A program made the position numbers and the translations under genes. Below the pieces are notes generated by a model. The model was not told the DNA's origin. It did no database searches and saw nothing but the letters and a program-made list of their open reading frames with translations. This document shows positions 6,901 to 10,679 of a DNA stretch of 10,679 nt, piece after piece; position 1 is the first letter of the stretch; every line of letters begins with the position of its first letter. This stretch comes from an uncultured Prevotella sp. (GTDB lineage Bacteria; Bacteroidota; Bacteroidia; Bacteroidales; Bacteroidaceae): positions 1 through 10,679 of the forward strand of contig CATXJC010000056.1 in the NCBI GenBank assembly GCA_958369755.1, given 5' to 3'.

Positions 6901-7086
6901 GCCAATGGCAATATCTCGCTTGGTGTGGGTACTGTAGGTGGTATGCTGATAGGAACGGTTGCTTTACTGTTTGTTGTTCCTGTGCTTTTCATCGTTTTCC
7001 AGACTATAGAAGAGAGGGTAATGCCTAAACGGCGACATAGAGAACAGGAGATAAGGACAGAGCCTCTTTTAGAGGAGAAGAATTAA
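3913..7086 (+). CDS. RND multidrug efflux pump, inner-membrane subunit (HAE1/AcrB type)
   Basis: This 1057-residue proton-drug antiporter is full length for the hydrophobe/amphiphile efflux family. It starts with the signature KLFIDRPILAA and TM1 (about 10-31), followed by PMEQYPDIAPPTVQVSATY. The proton-relay residues align with AcrB: D405 and D406 in GTVVDDSIVVVE, K941 in LLAKTAILVTE, and R971 and T978 in the VRLRPILMT segment. Two large periplasmic loops lie between TM1-TM2 and TM7-TM8, as expected. It shares an operon with the adaptor (1-base gap, AGGAG just upstream) and the channel (16-base gap). Substrates cannot be read from sequence; family members export bile salts, dyes, detergents and antibiotics. 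No frameshift or truncation is seen. Confidence 0.96.
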   Translation: MKAKLFIDRPILAACISALILMLGIIGLVNLPMEQYPDIAPPTVQVSATYTGASAETVQKAVIVPLEEEINGVENMMYMTSTASNTGSATINVYFKQGTDPDMATVNVQNRVTKAQGTLPSEVTKIGVTAQKRQNSQLMLMSLYSTKGDYDEKFLANYLKINVVPRIQRISGVGEVMVMGNDYAMRIWLKPDVMAQYGLVPSDIITILGEQNIEASTGTLGEDSQNTFQYTLKYRGRYETSEELGDLVVRTADDGNTLRLKDVADIELGTTSYNFSGGVSGYPGATFMVMQTAGSNANEIIKEINKMADEIRADLPDGLKLDTMMSIKSFLDASVKNVIKTLIEAILLVIIVVYVFLQSVRSTFIPLVGIVVSLVGTFAFLYVAGFSINLLTLFALVLVIGTVVDDSIVVVEAVQAKFDEGYKSPYKATMDAMGGITSAIVTTSLVFMAVFIPVSFMGGTTGTFYTQFGLTMAVAVGISALNALTTCPALCALIMTPHMQAEEGKKISFSSRFHIAFDTAFGRLVNKYKMGVKFFFRRKWLVGVALAVNCILLAVLVKTTKTGLVPDEDTGTLFVSVTTAPGSTLSETKSIMKEVEKRISGIPQIYLYSTIGGYNMMGSGQSSAGGTLIVRLKDWDERKGDENSKDAVMAEVMARTADIKNAQVFVFSPPMIMGYGMTNGLEIYVQDQKGGDISTLYSHTKEFIAALNKRPEIQSAVTTFDTRFPQYLVEVDAARCKRAGISPSDVLDVLSCYVGGNYASNINRFSKIYRVMVQAKPEYRLNKESLDNMYVRSSSGSMAPVGQFVTLSKTYGPEILSRFNLFSTISVNATPAQGYSSGDAIEAVREVAKKTLPAGYGYEFGGTSREEASSGTSIVVIFVICVLFIYIILCSLYESLFVPLAVMLSIPFGLMGSFLFAKMFGVENNVYMQTGLIMLIGLLAKTAILVTEYASERRRHGMTIVQAALSAAAVRLRPILMTALTMIIGLFPLVIATGAGANGNISLGVGTVGGMLIGTVALLFVVPVLFIVFQTIEERVMPKRRHREQEIRTEPLLEEKN

Positions 7087-7102
7087 TTAAATAGAAGAAA
7101 AT

Positions 7103-8476
7103 ATGAACTATAAACGGATAATATTTTTCCTGCCGGCATTGTTGTTGTTCTGTGGCTGCGGAATATACACAAACTACCAGCGTTCGGAAACGCTCATGGT
7201 TGATAGCCTTTACCGTGATGTGCCGGGATGCCTGCAGGATACTTCCTCTATAGCCAATCTTTCATGGCGAGAACTCTTTACTGATTCTCAGCTGGTAAAA
7301 TGGATAGAGGTGGGATTGGAAAAGAACAGTGATATTCAGACGGCACGGCTTCTCACGCAAGAGGCACAGGCATCGTTGCAAGCCTCTCGCCAGGCTTTTC
7401 TGCCATCAGTATCGCTGACGCCAGAAGGCTCACTGAGTAGTTTCGGTGGGGCAAAACCATCGAAAACCTATTCGCTGGGAGGTACGGCTGAATGGGAGAT
7501 TGATGCTTTTGGAGGGCTACGCAATGCCAAGAAAGGAAGCTTGGCTGCACTGGAAGCCAGTAGGGCATACGAACAGGCAGTACAGACACAACTGGTGGCT
7601 ACCATTGCTGAAACCTATTACTCGCTCCTTGCGCTGGATAGAAAACTGGCTATCACTCGGGATGCTGCACGTAAGTGGGGAGAGAATGTGCGTATAATGA
7701 AGGCTTTGAAACGTGCCGGAGAAAAGAATGAAGCTGCCGTGGCACAAGCGGAGGCTAACAGACTGGATGCGGAATCTTCTGCACTGTCGTTGGAAAAACA
7801 GATGCACGAACTGGAGAATTCTTTCTCTACATTGGTAGGCATTGCACCTTCAGATATTAAACGGGGGCAGTTGCTGGAACTTTCGTTCCCAGAAAAATGG
7901 TCGGTTGGAGTTCCTGTACAGTTGCTCAGTAAGCGTCCTGATGTGCGACAGGCAGAATGGCAGCTGGCAGAGGCATTTTATGCAACCAATAAGGCCCGCT
8001 CTGCCTTTTATCCGCAGATTACCTTGAGCGGTACTGCCGGATGGACCAACAGTTCTGGTGCTGGTATTGTTAATCCGGGCAAATGGTTGCTCACTGCGCT
8101 GGGATCGCTGGTGCAGCCGCTCTTTGATAAAGGAAATAATGTAGCCAACCTGAAGATAGCCCAAGCGAAGCAACAGGAAGCGCTGGTTGATTTCCAGCAA
8201 AAACTGCTGGATGCTGGAGCTGAAGTAAACAATGCGTTGACCCAGTGGCAGATTGCACGGAAAAGTCTGAAACTGGATCATGAGAAAGTTGAGGCTTTGA
8301 ATACGGCTCTACGCAGTACACAGCTTCTGATGACGCATGGCAGTACTAACTATCTTGAGGTACTTACTGCTCAGCAGACACTTCTGGATGCGCAGTTGTC
8401 AGAAGTGTCAGATAAATATGATGAGATAGAAGGGGTAATAAGCCTCTATCAAGCCCTTGGCGGAGGAAGCGAATAA
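7103..8476 (+). CDS. RND efflux outer-membrane channel lipoprotein (OprM/TolC family)
   Basis: This 457-residue protein is the outer-membrane exit duct of the pump. A signal peptide ends at a lipobox-like FCGC with Cys19 the likely lipidated residue. Two outer-membrane-efflux repeats follow. The first includes NSDIQTARLLTQEAQASLQ, SRQAFLPSVSL and TAEWEIDAFGGLRN. The second begins at LLSKRPDVRQAEWQLAEAF (RPD at 278-280) and includes ARSAFYPQITLSGTAGW. This RPDV..AE..L...A/ARAAFFP.ITL pattern is diagnostic of RND-partnered channels. Helical coiled segments rich in Ala, Gln and Glu lie between them. It lies 16 bases after the pump gene with AGAAGAAA as a possible ribosome binding site. Its last 99 matching bases recur at 9527-9625 as a fragment of a second channel gene. 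Confidence 0.95.
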   Translation: MNYKRIIFFLPALLLFCGCGIYTNYQRSETLMVDSLYRDVPGCLQDTSSIANLSWRELFTDSQLVKWIEVGLEKNSDIQTARLLTQEAQASLQASRQAFLPSVSLTPEGSLSSFGGAKPSKTYSLGGTAEWEIDAFGGLRNAKKGSLAALEASRAYEQAVQTQLVATIAETYYSLLALDRKLAITRDAARKWGENVRIMKALKRAGEKNEAAVAQAEANRLDAESSALSLEKQMHELENSFSTLVGIAPSDIKRGQLLELSFPEKWSVGVPVQLLSKRPDVRQAEWQLAEAFYATNKARSAFYPQITLSGTAGWTNSSGAGIVNPGKWLLTALGSLVQPLFDKGNNVANLKIAQAKQQEALVDFQQKLLDAGAEVNNALTQWQIARKSLKLDHEKVEALNTALRSTQLLMTHGSTNYLEVLTAQQTLLDAQLSEVSDKYDEIEGVISLYQALGGGSE

Positions 8477-8485
8477 GAAACTATA

Positions 8486-8690
8486 ATGGATGCAAAACAG
8501 ACTTTTGAGAATATGTCGGTGGCAAAGGCGGTTTCGCTCTCCACTCCCGTCTTCCTGCTTTTCATGGCGATAGGTACGCTGTTCGGCATGGGTGGCACAG
8601 CCGGTGGCGGATATTTTGTCTCTCCTTTTGGCTGTCTGGCTGTTCCTGAAGACTGAGAAGAAAATCATAAAAGAAAATTCATTTGTTTAA
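8486..8690 (+). pseudogene. MATE-family exporter reduced to its two ends
   Basis: Nine bases after the channel gene, an ATG at 8486 opens MDAKQTFENMSVAKAV, then SLSTPVFLLFMAIGTLFGMGGT. Both stretches resemble the start of Bacteroidales MATE (NorM-type) Na+/H+-drug antiporters, but in intact proteins roughly 45 residues separate them, including most of TM1 and the ADTFFIGQ region. After GGT the reading shifts: in the +1 frame, AQPVADILSLLLAVWLFLKTEKK continues to a TAA at 8688-8690, which resembles a MATE C-terminus. Two internal deletions have therefore removed about nine tenths of a protein that would be some 440 residues, with a frame change at the second junction. The original frame stops at TGA 8654-8656. 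The lengths are estimates from family knowledge. No function is expected. Confidence 0.7.
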
Positions 8691-8707
8691 CTCTAATTAA
8701 AATAATT

Positions 8708-9475
8708 ATGAACTATAAAGAATGTAAAATAATCTTAAGATTAGGCATGGTACTGTTCGCTATGGCGTCATTGCCGTTTGTCTTGTCCTCCTGTTCGGAT
8801 GACGAGAAGTATGTGTATGTTTATTCCCCGCGCACTGCTTCCGTGAGTATGGGAGTTGCCCGTGACGGGAATATCGTGACGGATAAGGGGAATACGTTGG
8901 TGGTTGACAAATCTTCCGTAGGGCACGACCTGACGGACGGCGAACGGGTGTTTGTCAACTGTAACATCCTGGATCGCGAGGACGAGAACACCTACCTTGT
9001 CAGGATCAACAAATACTACCAGCTCCTGACAAAGGATATTGTCCGCAGCTCCGAAGTAAAGGATGAAGAACTAGGAGACAATCCTATACAGGTAAAGGAC
9101 GCATGGTTCGGTGGAGGTTATCTTAACATGAGGTTCGGATTGGAATACAATCCTTCCTCGAAAACGTCGCATCTGGTGAATGTGGTTTATGATGATGTGA
9201 AAAGCAATGCGGACACCGTTTTCCTAACCCTGCGGCATAATGCTTTTGCTGATACAATACGGACGAAAGTAGGAGCCGCCACTGCTTCTTTCAATATGAA
9301 GGATATAATGGAAGGAAAGGATTCCAAGGTATATGTACGACTCAGTTGGCAGTGGTATACACATCGCGGTACTATCGCAACATGGGAGGACGGAGGCTAT
9401 TACAATACATCATCCGATAATAACAAGGGAACAGAAAACTCAGATGAAAACGGCAATAATGTAACCATACAATAA
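8708..9475 (+). CDS. NigD-like lipoprotein
   Basis: This 255-residue protein has a lipoprotein signal peptide with lipobox LSSC (Cys29) followed by SDDEK, an acidic sorting-like stretch often seen on exported Bacteroidetes lipoproteins. The mature part resembles the NigD-like N- and C-terminal domains: an early beta-strand run ending NTLVVDKSS, the GERVFVNCNILDRE segment, the WFGGGYLNMRF segment, and the closing VYVRLSWQW. NigD was named from the nigrescin bacteriocin cluster of Prevotella nigrescens, but most family members have no known role. The C-terminal 20 residues are Asn/Ser/Glu-rich. It starts 17 bases after the MATE relic, with an A-rich leader, and I see no promoter of its own. Readthrough from the efflux operon is possible. 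Confidence 0.8.
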   Translation: MNYKECKIILRLGMVLFAMASLPFVLSSCSDDEKYVYVYSPRTASVSMGVARDGNIVTDKGNTLVVDKSSVGHDLTDGERVFVNCNILDREDENTYLVRINKYYQLLTKDIVRSSEVKDEELGDNPIQVKDAWFGGGYLNMRFGLEYNPSSKTSHLVNVVYDDVKSNADTVFLTLRHNAFADTIRTKVGAATASFNMKDIMEGKDSKVYVRLSWQWYTHRGTIATWEDGGYYNTSSDNNKGTENSDENGNNVTIQ

Positions 9476-9480
9476 AATTT

Positions 9481-9561
9481 ATGATTATGGATAAAAGATT
9501 GATTTTAATAATTGCCTTATTGTACAGCTCAGCAGACACTTCTAGATGCGCAGTTGTCTGA
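9481..9561 (+). pseudogene. Truncated signal-peptide start of a lost gene
   Basis: Five bases after the NigD-like gene, ATG 9481 (or 9487) encodes MIMDKRLILIIALLY, a plausible signal peptide of an exported protein. From about 9527 the sequence switches to the tail of a channel gene, read here in the wrong frame, and a TGA ends it at 9559-9561 after 26 residues. I read it as the 5' end of the gene that once followed the NigD-like gene, cut by recombination. The identity of the lost gene is unknown. Confidence 0.4.
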
Positions 9562-9676
9562 AGTTTCTGATAAATATCATGAGATAGAAGGGGTAATAAG
9601 CCTCTATCAAGCTTTAGAAGGAGGAATTCAATACCTATTTTTATCTAGTGCGAGAGTCAAGTCTGTGATAGATTAG
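9527..9676 (+). pseudogene. 3' fragment of a second RND outer-membrane channel gene
   Basis: Bases 9527-9625 align without gaps to 8369-8467, the 3' end of the channel gene (offset 1158). By hand I count 10 mismatches in 99 positions. Read in the channel frame, this gives AQQTLLDAQLSEVSDKYHEI, then a further run ending SLYQAL-EGG. All but two affected codons are synonymous; the exceptions are Asp to His and Gly to Glu. After GGA GGA the frame continues through unrelated residues to TAG 9674-9676. The substitution pattern indicates that the source was a functional homologous channel gene and not a recently decayed copy of the neighbour. Confidence 0.75.
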
Positions 9677-9690
9677 CTCTCGCACTTTTT
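9647..9690. terminator. Convergent (bidirectional) terminator
   Basis: AGTGCGAGAG (9647-9656) is perfectly inverted at 9677-9686 across a 20-base loop, followed by TTTT on the plus strand. The right arm lies inside the last codons of the leftward AraC gene and the stop codon of that gene lies in the loop, so one structure serves the 3' ends of both the rightward efflux/NigD region and the regulator. On the minus strand the arm is followed by AGATAAAAATAGG, a poorer U-tract. Confidence 0.8.
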
Positions 9691-10565
9691 CTGTATTCCG
9701 TGGGCGTCTTTCCCATCTTTCTCTTGAAGAATTTGGTCATCGTAGCCAAATCTGGGAAATGAAAATCTTCGGCAATCTGCGAAATGGGTTTTTCTGAAAT
9801 CTCCAACTGCTCTATGATACTTCCTGTCAGCGCAATACTGATATGCTCATAAACAGTTTTTTGTGTTATGCTTTTTATTGCTCTATTGAGATACTGAGGG
9901 GTAACACATAATTGGGAAGCATACCAGTTGACTGAATGTTCTTCCTGTATATGTGCAATCAGAAGGCCAGTAAATTGCTTGAATAGGATGTGTTTGCGGC
10001 TAACTTCCATCTGTGCTCCACCTTCGTTTTCCTGCCGGATAAATTCGTTGGCTATGTCCATTAGGTAGATTCGCAAAGTACAACTCATCATTTCTGTATA
10101 GAAGTGGTGGCTTTCGTCTTTTAAAGACTCCACAATGTAGCTCATTCTTTTTTGTATGCGTTCTGTCATTTCAGAAGATAGTACAGATACAGGCCATGCC
10201 TTCGTGTGTAATATATACGAAGGCGGGAACGGCGCTGTATTTTTCATCAGGGAGGCGATGAACGGGGCGGAAAAAAACAGTACATACGCTTGGATATCTT
10301 CGGATATATCTCGTATTTCCAGAGAACGTCCATCTATGAAATCAGCAAAACTGTTTTTCGTCAATGGATACAGAATGCCTGTCCATTCAGCCTTTAGCTC
10401 TCCCGATAGAACGAGAATATGCACGAATAAATGATTGCCATTTTCTCCCCGAAAGACAGGCAACTCATTTTCTTTGCGTATTATTTTCCAAAGGGTAAAC
10501 CCTTCGTCCATAACATAGCAGTTGTTGTTCTGCCGCCCGAATTCTAAGAAATTTATTGTTTCCAT
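9657..10565 (-). CDS. AraC-family transcriptional regulator
   Basis: This 302-residue protein has an N-terminal sensing region (about 1-180, resembling the cupin-like part of AraC regulators). It is followed by a two-helix-turn-helix DNA-binding domain: the first motif is around 211-232 (VNWYASQLCVTPQYLNRAIK) and the second around 260-283 (PISQIAEDFHF, then TKFFKR), closing with the family signature GKTPTEYRK at 285-293. AraC proteins usually bind direct half-sites 21 bases apart, as seen at 2604 and 2624 before the efflux operon, so it may regulate that pump. It is convergent with the efflux region and shares the terminator at 9647-9690. The inducer is unknown. The ATG at 10565 gives a family-typical length. 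Confidence 0.9.
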   Translation of the reverse strand: METINFLEFGRQNNNCYVMDEGFTLWKIIRKENELPVFRGENGNHLFVHILVLSGELKAEWTGILYPLTKNSFADFIDGRSLEIRDISEDIQAYVLFFSAPFIASLMKNTAPFPPSYILHTKAWPVSVLSSEMTERIQKRMSYIVESLKDESHHFYTEMMSCTLRIYLMDIANEFIRQENEGGAQMEVSRKHILFKQFTGLLIAHIQEEHSVNWYASQLCVTPQYLNRAIKSITQKTVYEHISIALTGSIIEQLEISEKPISQIAEDFHFPDLATMTKFFKRKMGKTPTEYRKSARANLSQT

Positions 10566-10624
10566 TTGTAAAATGTAAATAGGTTAGACCATAACAATCT
10601 CAAGCCATCAATACTTTGATTTTG

Positions 10625-10679
10625 TTATTTTCTGAACTTCTTCTTAAACCATTGCAGGAATGATTCGTAAGCACTGATC
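10625..10679 (-). CDS. C-terminal fragment of an upstream leftward gene
   Basis: On the minus strand, 17 codons read ISAYESFLQWFKKKFRK and end at TAA 10627-10625; the rest lies beyond the window. The amphipathic, Lys/Phe-rich ending looks like real protein. It lies 59 bases before the AraC start on the same strand, so the two could share a transcript. The family cannot be named from so few residues. Confidence 0.4.
   Translation of the reverse strand, partial: ISAYESFLQWFKKKFRK

Noticed and set aside
8486..9676. Bacteriocin cluster around the NigD-like gene
   Set aside because: The neighbours are efflux-gene remnants; there is no small peptide precursor, protease-type exporter or immunity gene, and NigD-like proteins are common outside bacteriocin loci.
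10566..10624. Autoregulatory copy of the TTATAGACAA repeat before the AraC gene
   Set aside because: The closest string, on the plus strand around GGTTAGACCATAACAA, matches too few positions to count as the same site.

Overview
The window looks like a chromosomal segment of a Prevotella/Segatella-type Bacteroidales. The signs are promoters of the form TTTG-N19/20-TAnnTTTG, weak Shine-Dalgarno sequences, a NigD-like lipoprotein, remnants of pectin and galactan glycoside hydrolases, and short structured intergenic repeats. The genus is inferred from style and family content; no marker gene is present.

Layout. Bases 1-941 hold two leftward housekeeping-type genes. One is the first codons of an S1/CvfB-like RNA-binding protein, cut by the window edge. 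The other is a LolD-type ABC ATPase with its own promoter. A hairpin-rich REP-like element lies between them. Bases 942-2494 are a gene graveyard: a C-terminal GH28 fragment, orphan promoters, an exact 21-bp tandem array, a GGTGAAGGG inverted-repeat element, and a C-terminal fragment of a GH2 beta-galactosidase-like protein that ends at a strong terminator. Bases 2543-8476 are the functional core: a regulated promoter with three direct repeats, then a tight operon for a tripartite RND efflux pump (lipoprotein adaptor, HAE1-type inner-membrane pump, outer-membrane channel lipoprotein). Bases 8486-9676 are a scarred module: a MATE exporter reduced to its two ends, an intact NigD-like lipoprotein, a truncated signal-peptide start, and a second copy of the 3' end of an outer-membrane channel gene. 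Bases 9647-10679 carry a convergent terminator, a leftward AraC-family regulator, and the last codons of another leftward gene.

How the parts fit. The adaptor, pump and channel should form one envelope-spanning proton-driven exporter; the proton-relay residues D405, D406, K941, R971 and T978 are all present. The operon promoter has a good -7 box but no recognisable -33 box. Direct repeats of TTATAGACAA type, two of them 21 bp apart, sit where an AraC-type activator would bind. The AraC gene at the far end is the obvious candidate, but nothing in the sequence proves it. The second channel tail, about 90% identical with mostly synonymous differences, suggests recombination between homologous efflux operons that brought in or trapped the MATE/NigD segment.

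I found no CRISPR array, tRNA, rRNA, transposase or clear defence system, and I do not see a convincing new system. The most informative features are the recombination scar, the putative AraC operator and the intergenic repeats.
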